The notes under the pieces were generated by a model that saw only the letters and a list, made by a program, of their open reading frames with translations, did no database searches and had not been told where the DNA came from. A stretch of 64,000 nt of DNA from Oenanthe sinensis (taxonomy: Eukaryota > Streptophyta > Magnoliopsida > Apiales > Apiaceae): contig CM053796.1 in assembly GCA_028671895.1 (NCBI GenBank), forward strand, positions 30,564,860 through 30,628,859, in the 5' to 3' direction. The translations under genes and the position numbers were made by a program. This document shows, piece after piece, positions 26,716 to 38,200 of the stretch; within the stretch, counting starts at the first letter, position 1, and every line of letters begins with the position of its first letter.

Positions 26716-28062
26716 TTAACAAATATCACTTTTATATATTATAATCATATATTTCAATATATTGGATTATATTGGATTATTAGTATTTTTATAAATATGC
26801 AATGTATATTAAAATAATTATATAAATAATTAATAAATTTTTTTAATAATAAAACAATAATATATATTAATCTTAAAAAATAATACATACATATTAAATA
26901 TAATATACACATATGTACTATGTTCAGGGCTAGATTAAGTTTAAACAATGTAAAAAAGTGATGGGGATATTTTTAGATGATGGGCTAACAACATGCTATT
27001 ATTATGTTATTTAAAATTATTGCTAACAGGTGTTGGCGTTGGCGTTGGAGTGATCAATATTTTAGATGTCAGGTAAAATGCATGATATATAGATTTAAAT
27101 TTTAAATCTACGTGTCATGCATTTAAATTATAATTTAAATATTTTATGAATTATGTATTATTTAAATTTTAAATTGAATTCCATCAAATTTTAATCTTAA
27201 TTGATTACGCTCAAATTTTAATAATTTTTTAAAATTCAAAATATATACTCTTGAAATTGTGAAATAAAAAAAAACTACAAAATCTAAACTGAATCCACCA
27301 TCTTAAATACAATTTTTTTATTAAATTTAGATTAACTCTACACGGAATCTACAAAATTTAGACTCAACCATCCCTCATAAATTTTGTGTAAAATCATAAT
27401 TGACCTATAATTTATAAAATTCATGAATTATTAATAATTTATTTAAATTTGAATTGAATATATCTTTTTGATATTTTAATATTATTCCACGCACAAATGT
27501 AAATATGTATAAATTCATAATTGATTTCAAATTTGTAAGAATGTATTCATCCTACATATAATCAATCAATTATAAATAAAATATAAATTAGAATATATTA
27601 AATGAAAGTTGGAAAATTAATTAAATACAAAATATAATTAAAATCTGAGTATAAATTTATTGTAATATCAAAAAAATATTTTTTAATATCATAAAATAAC
27701 AATAATTATAACTATATTACATTTATCATGGAACTTACTTTCTTTTTTTAAATAATATGTTTTTAATACGTATAAATTACTGAACAAAAAATTGAAATAA
27801 AATTGAAATGGAAGCGAAATCGGTAAAAATTGAATTAAATTGAATCGAATTAAAATTGAAAGATTGAAAAAATGAACCATTTCAAATGATTCGGTTTCGG
27901 TTATAGGTTCCAACAAAACTTGAAAAAAATCGAACCGAATTTGATTAGTAAATTATATTACTTTATATAAATATTATAATTTATATAAATTTTTAAAATA
28001 AAATATAAGCATATATATATTGTAAGAATAAGATAGCGAAAATATGTTTTTATTTTGGGCCA
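26716..28062. other. AT-rich sequence between elements E and D
   Basis: No gene seen. Bases 27780-27960 contain GAATCGAA and CGGTTTCGGTT repeats resembling those right of element D (34140-34260, AACCGAACC, AACCGAAG). D may therefore have inserted in an older repeat, perhaps a hAT-like element whose ends I could not define. Confidence 0.4.
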
Positions 28063-28537
28063 TGTTATATATTGATTGTCAATTCTTTTTAATATTAAAC
28101 AAACGGCCTTGAGATAAATATTATATACTCTCTCAGTTCCACCCATTTGTTTATGTTTTGGAGAGAAGGTTCGGTACGCATTTTAAGTTGCATATAAAGT
28201 ATAGTTTCATAACTTATTTTTATTTTATTTTTTCTGAATAAAAATTTAAACATTCAATTTTTATTCAAAAACAAAAAATTGTAAAAATAAGAGACATAAC
28301 TATATTTTATATGCACCTTAAAATGCGTGACGAACTCTCTCTCCGAAACGTAAACAAATGAGTGGGACGGAGGAAGTATATTACTAGCTTTCAGAGGAAG
28401 GCAAAGGCGTTGGTGTTGTAGGGCATAAGTTTAGAAGACATACAAAAGCAGTTCACATATTACATATATATAATCAAGTTCTCTCTCTTTCTTTTAGATA
28501 ATATTATTATTTATTAAATAGTTTATAAATTATAACA
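28063..28537 (+). mobile_element. 5' LTR of element D, interrupted by a MITE and lacking its TATA segment
   Basis: Without the MITE at 28128-28376 it is about 23 bp shorter than the 3' LTR. The missing piece contains the CTATAAATAG box that the 3' LTR keeps at 33804-33813. The 5' promoter is therefore probably dead. Confidence 0.8.
28128..28376. mobile_element. Stowaway MITE inside the 5' LTR of element D
   Basis: The left end is CTCTCTCAGTTCCACCCATT and the reverse complement of the right end is CTTCCTCCGTCCCACTCATT; both continue into TGTTTA(C/T)GTTT. TA flanks both sides (28126-28127, 28377-28378). The 3' LTR of D shows the unoccupied site, so the 249-bp insertion is directly demonstrated. 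Confidence 0.9.
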
Positions 28538-28859
28538 CGTTATCAGCACAAGTCTCTGTCCAACTGAAGTTTGTTTGAAGGAGATATGATTTAACCTTAC
28601 TTATTTTATTTTCTTTCATTATTTATAAATTTATTTATATTATCTATTACTATAAAGATGGCTTTGCCGTCAATTATTATTCAAAAGTTTAATGATCGGC
28701 TATGCCGCCGTAACTGTTGTACTAAATTATTTCAAAAGTTCAATAGTCGACTATGCTGTCGTAACTTTTGTACTATATTATATATATATATATATATATT
28801 GTTATACCCGCTTTATTAATTATTTAAATATTGATGTGTTATATTATATCATTTTTAAA

Positions 28860-31800
28860 TATTTACCAGAATTGGCAAACCTTGCAAAATTAGAGTTTTT
28901 TGCACTGGATATTTGTGGGAATAATTATCTGTCGTGGGTGCTCGATGCAGAATTACATCTTAGTGCAAACATGTTAAAAAATACTATTGAGCCCAGAAAA
29001 ACCCCAACTATCGAACAAAATGCAAAAACTATTATATTTCTTAGACATCATATCCACGAAGATTAAAATCAGAATATCTAACAATCAAAAGTCCGCTCAC
29101 TCTTTGGAATAACCTCAAAGACAGATTTAATCACCAAAAACTTATTTATTTACCATCGGCTCGGTATGACTGGATAACTTTAAGGCTACAAGATTTTAAA
29201 TCTGTTGCGAAATATAATTCCATGTTATTCAAAACCAGTTCAAAACTAATTTTATGTGGTGAGAAAATTAACGATGCTGAAATGATTGAAAAAACTCTCC
29301 CGACCTTTCACCCCAACACTATGATACTAGCACAACAATACAGAGAACGCAATTTCTAGAAATATAGTGAATTGATAGTTCTCCTTCTTGTGGCTGAAAA
29401 GAATAATGAGTTGCTGCTAAAAAATCATCAGGCACATCCTACAGGCTCTGCCCAGTTACTTGAAGTACATAACACGTCATTCCCGAAGAATGAACGTGGG
29501 AAATGGCATAGAGGAGGGTCAGGTTATGGATGAAATCGTGGACGAGAAAATTTCTGTGGTCGGTTTCGAAATCAATATAATTCCAGCCACCTGAATTGGC
29601 AGCGTGATGGTTACAACAACTCTGAAAATCTGAGATGGCAATCTGAAATGCCAAATAAAAGAAAGGTATCACAAGAAGGAGATGCTAAAGATATTTGCCA
29701 TAGATGTGGGGCTAAAGGTCATTAGGCTCGTACTTGTCGCATACCAAAATATCTTGTTGAGCTGTATCAATCATCTCAAAAGCCTAAAGGTAGAATGATA
29801 GAAACCAACTTTGCTAATTTTGGTAATAATGCAATGACAAATGATGAACCCTTAGATGAACCATTACATGTAACAGACCCGTGTGCTAAACTTTATTACA
29901 ACCTAGATAATTAGTTTTCATGTATTTATTTTATGTATAATATTTTCTATGTTATGTATGTAAATATTTATTTTAATGTTGTCTATTTTAATATATACAT
30001 TGTAGTATGGGAGATATATGCATTATTGACTATGTGACCTCTCACACAATTCTATAAAATCCGAAATATTTCTCACAGTTGACCAAAACAAATTCACATG
30101 TATTGATGATTTCTGGTACATCAAATATAATAGAAGGTCTCGAAAAAGCAAGTTTTCTTCTACCAAATGAGACACAAATTCATATATCTAATGCCCTCTA
30201 TGCTAGTAAATCCACTAGAAATCTTATGAGTTTTAAGGATATTCGTCTTAATGGTTTTTATATTAAAACCACTAATGAAAATGAAAAGGAATATCTTATT
30301 ATCACTTCAACTAACTCAGGCTATAAGAAAATCTTTGAAAAATTACCCTCAATTTCTGTCGGGTTATATACTATAAAGATTAAAGTCATTGAATCTCATA
30401 CTATCAATATTCCCAAAGTCATAGATCCAAAATCTCTTACCCTTTGGCATGAAATACTAGGTCATCCGGGAGTGTCTATGATGCATCGTATTATTGAAAA
30501 TTCTACGGGACACACTCTTAGAAATCAAAAGGTCATACCATGTAACGAACTTCCTTGTTCAGTGTGTTTTATGGGAAAATTGATTATCCAACCATCTCCT
30601 GTTAAAATTCAGAATGAATCTCCAAATTTCTTATAAAGAATTCAAGGAGATATTTATGGCCCTATTCATCCATCTTCTGGTCCTTTTAGATACTTCATGG
30701 TTTTAATTGATGTTTTAACTAGGTGGTCACATGTTTGTCTACTTTCAACTCAAAATACTGCCTTTACAAAATTACTTGCTCAAATAATCAAATTACGAGC
30801 TTAATTCCCTAATAATCCTATCAAATCAATTCGTCTAGATAATGCTGCTGAATTTACATCTTCAACTTTCAATGATTATTGTATGTCGGTAGGAATCTCA
30901 ATCGAACACCCAATTACTCATGTACATACACAAAATGGTTTAGCGGAGTCTTTGATTAGAGACTTCAGTTTATTGCATGTCCCTTACTTCTTAGAAGTAA
31001 GTTACCTACTTCTATTTGGGGTCATGCTATACTTCATGCCGTAAATCTGATAAGGATTAGACCATCCGTTTATCATAAAGAATCCCCCCATCAATTAGTT
31101 TGTAGTCAAATACTCGATATTTCTCATTTTAAGATTTTTGGTAGTATTGTATATGTCCCAATTTCACCACCACAAAGAACTAAAATGGGAGCACAAAGAA
31201 GATAAGGTATATATGTTGGTTTTGATTCACCGTCTATCATAAGATATCTTGAACCATTAACTGGTGATGTCTTTACTGCCCGATATGCTGACTGTCATTT
31301 TTGATGAGTCTTTGTTCCCTTCATTAGGGGGAGATAATATTTTGCATAAATTAAATTCTGAACTGTCATGGAATGTATCAGTATTTAATTCTATTGATCC
31401 ACGTACTAATCAATGTGAAATTGAGGTTCAAAGAATTATTCATATGTAAAATATTGATAATCAAATGTCATATGCTTTCAATGATTCTAAACGCATTACG
31501 AAATCATATATACACATTGTTAATGCTCCAACGAGGGTTGAAATCCCTAAACAAAAATCAATTCCTGAAGAATTGATTAGTGATTCAAAACCACACCAGA
31601 AGCGTGGTAGACCTGCTGGTGCAAAAGATATTGTACCACGAAAACAAAAATTAATTGGAAATGCCCCAAAAGTGACAAGTGTTCCAGAAAATACCCTTGA
31701 AGTGGTATTACCTCCTAAAGAGGTTCAGACCCCTGAAGTGGCTATAACAAAGACCCCTGATGTAGTATTGCCTCCTGAAGTGGATATTGCCCCAGAAGTG

Positions 31801-33514
31801 GCGCATGCTTCCATAGAAGCAAAGGTACCTGAAAATTATGAGATCTCGATAAGTTATGTACATAACAGGAAATTGTTGGATTATGAGAGTATTGAAATTA
31901 ATGATGTATATGCTTTTTTCGTGGCATGTGATATTATGATGAACTCCGGTCCTGAACCACAAAGTGTGGAAGAATGTCGATAAAGAGATGATTGACCAAA
32001 ATGCAAAGTAGCAATCCAGGCAGAACTAGACTCCTTGCGCAAGAGAGATGTATTTGGACCTGCAATCCAAACACCAGATGGTGTAATCCCTGTTGGGAAT
32101 AGATATATATTTGTATGAAAATGAAATGAGAGAAATAAAATTATGAGATATAAAGCCCGACTAGTAGCCCAGAAATTCTCTCAAAGGCCTGGACTTGATT
32201 ACTAGGAAATATATATACTCTCATGTTATGGATGGAGTTACATTTAGTTTTTTGATGGGCATGGCTTGTATGGAAAATTGGAAACACGTCTCATGGATGT
32301 AGTGGCAGCCTATTTATATGGATCACATCATAGTAATATTTATATGAAAATCCCTGAGGGATTAAAGTTAGATGAAACTAAGTCTCGACATTTATATTCT
32401 ATTAAATTACGATGATCATTATATGGTTTAAAACAATCTGGTCGAATGTGGTACAACAGACTTAGTGAATATTTATTGAATGATGGGTATATTAATAATC
32501 AAGTGTGTTCATGTGTGTTTATTAAAAGGATAAAAACTGGTTTTGTTATTATTGTTGCATATGTAGATGATTTGAATCTTGTTGGTACTTTTAAATATAT
32601 TACTAACGCTACTAATTATTTGGAAAATGAGTTTGAAATTACGGATCTTGAAAAGATAAAAAAAAATTTAGGTGGAGTACTTATCTTCAGGAATATTAGT
32701 TCATCAGTCAACCTACACATAAAAGGTGCACGATCGTTTCTATATGGACAGATCTAATCCACTAACGACGCCCATGGTTGTTCGGTCACTCGAACCTGAT
32801 AAAGATACATTCCGACCTCGAAATCCAGATGAAGATACTCTTGGACCTGAAGTTTCATATCTTAGTGTAGTTGGCGCTCTTATGTATCTTGCAAACAATA
32901 CACGGCCTGATATTGCATTTACTGCAAATCTATTGGCGAGATTCAGTTCTGATCCTACCAAAAGGCATTGGGATGGAGTCAAATATATATTGAGATATTT
33001 TCATGGGACAATTGATTTTGGATTATTCTTTCCAAAAGATTCGAATTCGTAGCTAATTGGATATGTAGATGCTTGATACATGTCAGATCCTCATTTTGGA
33101 CGATTACAAACAGGTTATGTATTCACATATTGTGGCAATATTATTTCTTGGAAGTCTACGAAAGAAACTATGGCGGCAACCTCATCAAATCATGCAGAAC
33201 TGTTAGCGATCCATGAAGCAAGCAGAGAATGTATTTGGTTGCGATCTGTTATCCAACATATCCGGGAATCATGTGGCTTATCAAGTATCTCAGATAGACC
33301 TACAATTATGTTTGAAGATAATTCATCTTGCATTAAACAACTCAATGAAAGATATATCAAAAGGGATAGAACAAAGCACATCTTGCCAAAATTCTTCTAC
33401 ACTCACGAGCTCCAACAAAATGGTGAAATTGATATACAACAAATTCGATCCTATAAAAATATGGCGGATTTGTTTACAAAGTCATTGCCTACATCAATTT
33501 TTGAAATACTGTAA
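28860..33514 (+). pseudogene. Gag-pol remnant of element D
   Basis: Gag begins near 28870 (LAKLEFFALDICGNNYLSW). The zinc knuckle at about 29698-29740 has a TAG inside it (CHRCGAKGH-stop-ARTC). The GAG-pre-integrase region is at about 30420-30600 (LWHEILGHPG), integrase at 30640-31000, RT at about 32000-32760 with AYVDDLNLVGT, and RNase H at about 32860-33510 with NNTRPDIAFTANLLARFS and TMAATSSNHAELLAIHEASR. The RT N-terminal half and the integrase have several stops and frameshifts. It is non-functional. Normally this is a single polyprotein of about 1300 residues. Confidence 0.85.
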
Positions 33515-33692
33515 AATAATATCGGAATGCGAAGATTGAGAAAACTGATACATCAAGATGTCAAAGTATGAGGTGTTTCATTGAGGGGGAGACTGCACTC
33601 TTTTTCCTTCATCAAGATTTTTATCCCACTTGGTTTTTCCTTTCAAGGTTTTAACGAGACAGTCAACCTTCACATTAACAATTAAGGGGGAG

Positions 33693-33939
33693 TGTTATAT
33701 ATTGATTGTCAATTCTTTTTAATATTAAACAAACTGCCTTGAGATAAATATTATATATATTACTAGCTTTCAGAGGAAGTAAGTCAAAAGCGGTGGTGTT
33801 GTACTATAAATAGAGGTATTGGGCATAAGTTTAGAAGACATGTGAAAACAGTTCACATATTACATATATATAATCAAGTTCTCTCTCTTTCTTTTACTAA
33901 TCTTATTATTATTTATTAAATAGTTTATAAATTATAACA
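33693..33939 (+). mobile_element. 3' LTR of element D
   Basis: 247 bp, TGTTATATATTG to AATTATAACA, with an intact CTATAAATAG TATA box at 33804-33813. It lacks the MITE found in the 5' copy. Confidence 0.85.
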
Positions 33940-34357
33940 TGCCAGTTAATTTTACTTCAATAGTTGGGCCTTACTTGCAAACCACATTGTAAAAAATTAA
34001 TATGCTAAGCTGGAAAAGTAAACTAGCAAACATGAGGAAATTTAGGCAGTTATGTTTTGGACTTCAACTTATGTTCATTATAATGGTAAAATTAGTTTTT
34101 ACTTAATTAAATTTTATTTTTAAAAATTTATTTTATTGAATTGCATAACCCAAACCGAACCAATAGAAAATGAACCAAAATTTTTAAAAATAAAATCAAA
34201 TTATCGATTCAGCTGAGATTTTCAAATTAAGGAATTTGATTTTATATAAGAACCGAGTTAAACCGAAGTAGGTGGTCCTCTACCCCCCACAGTTGCATTC
34301 ACAGAAACTATCTATACTAGCTTGAATCTTGTGTGATGCACATGACACTTTTTAAAT
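33940..34357. other. AT-rich flank between D and the nested block
   Basis: No gene. It contains AACCGAACC-type repeats that may pair with the left flank of D at 27780-27960. Confidence 0.35.
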
Positions 34358-34376
34358 TGTTTGCTTAGAAAGATTA
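34358..34376 (-). mobile_element. First 19 bp of LTR C', split by element A
   Basis: TGTTTGCTTAGAAAGATTA matches the start of the solo LTR at 60858 (TGTTTGCCCAGAAAGATTA). The rest of C' continues at 59889. The last five bases, GATTA (34372-34376), are the left TSD of element A. Confidence 0.8.
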
Positions 34377-35140
34377 TGTTTTCCCAGTTGTACAAGTAGA
34401 AGGGGGGGTTGAATACTTGTATGTCTTTTCTGCCTGATTTAAAATCAAATTAAGAACAAACTCAAACACAAAAATATGAATAAGTACTGTTTTGTATTAT
34501 TGATTTATGAATACAAAACTCTCCTAGGGTGTACACAAACCCTAGCAGCTTCTCTGTGTTTATCACAGCAACTCTCTCTATCTCTATGCTCTCACAAAAT
34601 TTCACTCAGACAATTATGCTTCAAATTTCCACACACTTACAATTAGGTTACATAGAGTTTATATAGAGAGCTGCCTATCAACTAATAACAGAAAGATAAA
34701 TTACAATAGGAACATAATTCCTAATTATTAGTTGACAGTTTCCTTCTGAAATTCTCTTTCATTCCCATAGCATATTTGCAATATATTTATCTTTATCTTC
34801 GAAGACTTTCCATTCCTGTGATCTTCTTCCAAATTTAACTTTAACTTTATAGACTCTGAAACCTTCAGACTCTGATGATCTTCAGACTCTAATCATATGT
34901 AGACTCTGATAGATCATAGACTCTGATAGTCTATAGACTCTGATCACCTTCCAGACTCTGATCTTCATGCAGACTCTGGTTTCACTTTCTACAGAAATTC
35001 TTCTAAGTACAAATAACATGAATGTTGACTATCTAGACTCTGATTATACATTTCAGAGACTAGAAAGACTTATTACAGATAAACTAATCTAGACCCTGTT
35101 CTACTATTTTGTACATCATCAAATGAATATATTCCTAACA
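34377..35140 (-). mobile_element. 3' LTR of element A
   Basis: 764 bp. On the minus strand it starts TGTTAGGAATATATTC and ends CTGGGAAAACA, with the lineage-typical GTATTCAACCCCCCC near its end. A TATA-like TATATAAAC lies near 34660. The U3 part contains the AGACTCTGA array. Confidence 0.95.
34851..35043 (-). repeat. Phased AGACTCTGA motif array in the A LTR
   Basis: Nine copies of AGACTCTG(A), two with one changed base, begin at 34851, 34867, 34884, 34901, 34918, 34935, 34953, 34971 and 35035. The first eight are spaced 16, 17, 17, 17, 17, 18 and 18 bp. The spacers between them differ in sequence, so this is not a simple tandem repeat. The same array is in the other LTR copy, starting at 59599. 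Confidence 0.9.
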
Positions 35141-35154
35141 ATCTCCCCCTATTT
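35141..35154 (-). other. Polypurine tract of element A
   Basis: Minus strand AAATAGGGGGAGAT directly before the 3' LTR. It is identical to the tract of element B. Confidence 0.9.
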
Positions 35155-35265
35155 ATGCTTTATAAAATATAAGCATAAATCAAGGTTTGATGATGTCAAA
35201 ACTAAAGAATAAAACTATTAATCTTGAACAGAATAAAAGAATTATAAAGGAAAAAGAATTACTTC

Positions 35266-38200
35266 TTATTTAATCTTCTCAAAGGCTGGATTATTCTTCA
35301 AAAATGAATTCAGCATATTTTCCTCCACAATCGCCAGAGCCTCACCAACAAATTTTTTCAATTTCTTCATTTCTTCACTTGAGCATTTAATTTGACAATA
35401 AGCTGCTCTAAGATCATTTGCACTGCTTTCTTGATCTTTTAAGTCCTTCAACATCAGAACACTAACTTTTCCACTCATAGGCTGAAACCCAAAGTAATGA
35501 CCCACGCCTTCTTGAAATTTAATCTGTTTTTCTTCCAATGGCATGACTTGATCATTTCCCTCAGTATCAACATATTTTAAAGAAAATTTGCCCATTTGTC
35601 GATTTGCCTGTCTGTGCAAAATCAGCTTCCTATCAATCTCCTTGAACCATTTGTGTGTGACAGCTTCTTTGCTCTTGTTAACTTCATAAGCAATTTGAAG
35701 TAGGAATCTAATATACTGTAGTTCCTCATCCTGTTTGAAAAAGATAAAATTTGACTAACTAATCCATCTTACACTTCCACCTTCTAAGAAGTAAACTAGC
35801 ATCTCATTTTTCACCTTTTCTGTACCTCCCTGACCTCCTTGTATCTTTGTTTCAAAAACATTATAAACAATTTGAGCAGACACCACTTTATTTAAGTGCT
35901 TCTGAGTTATCTTCTCAAACTGCCTATCTGTCAAGGATTGAAGATCCCTGGTTAGAGTAGATGTTCTGTCAATGTTAGATTCTTCAAATCCTCCAAGACC
36001 TATCTTCTTTTTAGCTCTAAGTTGCAGATTTGATTGACTGCACTTCCAGTATGAAGGTTCTTGAGTTTGATCAGAGTCTGACTTCTTTCTTTGCTTATCA
36101 GAGTCTGACTTAGACTCTGATTTCCCATGTCTAGTCCCTGACTGATGTGTTCGAGTTCTTGCTACTCCAGATTGCTTTTGTTGCACATCATCAAGACCCC
36201 TAGGACCATGAGAACTATCACCATCATCACCATCTCTCCTCCTTTTAACTCCCCTTGATGTATCCTTGCATCCCTCATCCTTATGTCTCCTGAAGGACTC
36301 ACCTTGCTTCTCCTTCTCCCCCTTTTTGACATCATCAGTACTGGTGACAGCCAAAAGAATCTGCTCAAGAACAGTGGAGATATTTGCCTGGGCTGCAATA
36401 ACTGAATCAATCTTGGTGGTCAAATCAAAAACCGTAGTTTGAAGAGAGGCTTGAGTTGTAGTGATAGCAGCTAGAGCATCTTTAAAAGCTACTTCTTTGG
36501 ATAATTGAAGGGAGTGAATTCTGTCAAATCTGGTATTGAGCAGAGAAGTTGTATTATCAACACCAGTGAGCTTGATTTTAATATGAGAAATGTCCTGGAC
36601 CACACTGAATAATTGAGCAGCAACATCAGGTAACTCAGCTTTAACAGCTCCATCTAAGACTTGATCTTCTTCACCAGGATAGTAACCATGTTCTTGTTGA
36701 AAGGATTTTTTCTGAAAAGCTTTAAGTCTCTCAGAATGATGAATATCCAAAATACACTCAAAAGAATCTTTATCATTGATGCCTCTTTGCTGTGCAGACT
36801 CCCAAGACTGAGGAAACACCTGATCAAAATAGATAAAAGAAGGAGTAACGTGATCATCATCTTCAGAAGTGCACTCCTCAGCAACAGGCTCTAGCTTTGT
36901 GAATGGAGGTGTAGACTCTGGTGGTGGTGTAGACTCCGAAACTGCAAACGGGACTATAGACCCTGACTCCTCCTGAGAGTGATCAGAGACTGTAGACTCT
37001 GGAAGTCTAGCCCTTATAGGCATGATTAAGAGTTGTTCTTCTGACTTCGAATATGCAGCCTCAGTTATAATTACAGGATTATCCACCAAAGCCTCCATGA
37101 CCCTATCTGCTCTCCTTGCTAGAGAATCCACCAGATGAAGATGTGGTCTCTGTGTAAATGATTTCTGAGCAGCAAGAGCCTCCTCCTTTTTGCCAACCTG
37201 CACAATCAGACATAGTGAATTGTCATCCATCCCCTGCTCCAACTCATTGGACCAACTTTTTGTAAAATCTTGATCCTAATAAGTAAAGTTAGGTTCAGGA
37301 TACCCTAATCTCTCATGCTCACAGTGGGGTTGGGCACCCACTTTCTCAATCTCACTCAGGCTCTCTACAGCCTTTTCTACCTCTCCTTTTGCCTGGTCCA
37401 GTGCCAGCCTCTCAGATATTTTGTCACTCAATGTGGAGGGTGCACTCAATAAACCTACAGAAGAGGGGTTGAGAGATAATAATGGTGCTTCAATACCTGA
37501 ACCACCTTGATGGAGGGGAACCCCTTCAAATGTCTGAAGGCTAGGGGTTTCCACCAAGGGGTGAGCATCAACAGATTCTGAACCCTTACTAGCATCTTCT
37601 CTCTTTTTAGAGTCTGTTGGCTCCAGTATTCCAATCTCAGGGTCTACTCTAGACTGCTTCAGTATGACTTCATTAGAAGTCAGAGTCTGAGTGTTACCAT
37701 CTTTGACTGTTTGTGCATGAGACTCCCCCTCAAGGTGGATAGACTCTGATAGAATAGAGTGAGAAATTACTTCATGACCATCCATCAGAGTCTGTCCTCC
37801 CATATCACTGGGGTTCTCATCAGCTCTTTGATGAGTTGTCAAGGAGGGCCCAACAGCATACTCCCCTGCCCCACTATCACCCAACCTCTGACTAGGTGGT
37901 TCTTGTATGGGTGAGGCAGACTGAGCATCTTTATCACTAGTCACCACTGGTGCACTAGTCCCAACCTCCAACTGCCTTGCATCACCTGCTACCTCCTGTT
38001 GTTCTTCAAGAATAAATGCATCCAACTTGTGATGAAAGCCCCTGAGATGGATTGCATTGATTGCCTGGGCATCTGTGAGATTGAAGAGTTCCTGCAGTTC
38101 CCTTCTTACTCTTTGAAAATATGTGCCCTTGAATTGATCCAGTCTACTTTGGTAGGTTGGATAGATGTATTTGTTGGCAATTGTACCTATATTATGGACA

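Larger units (their letters stand above)
28063..33939 (+). mobile_element. Element D: decayed Copia retrotransposon
   Basis: LTRs at 28063-28537 and 33693-33939 both start TGTTATATATTGATTG and end AATTATAACA. The flanks are GGCCA and TGCCA (4 of 5 identical), a probably mutated 5-bp TSD. The sequence after the 5' LTR is CGTTATCAGCAC, not the usual initiator-Met PBS; ATTAAGGGGGAG (33681-33692) is the polypurine tract. Between them lies one decayed gag-pol. This is a different Copia lineage from A, B and E; I do not assign it by name. Confidence 0.85.

Noticed and set aside
26754..28146. Short hydrophobic ORFs in AT-rich DNA
   Set aside because: Leu/Ile/Tyr-rich translation is expected from AT-rich sequence; there are no motifs and no codon signal.
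34851..35043. CRISPR-like repeat-spacer pattern
   Set aside because: The repeated core is only 9 bp with 7-9-bp spacers, inside a plant LTR; no CRISPR array has this form.
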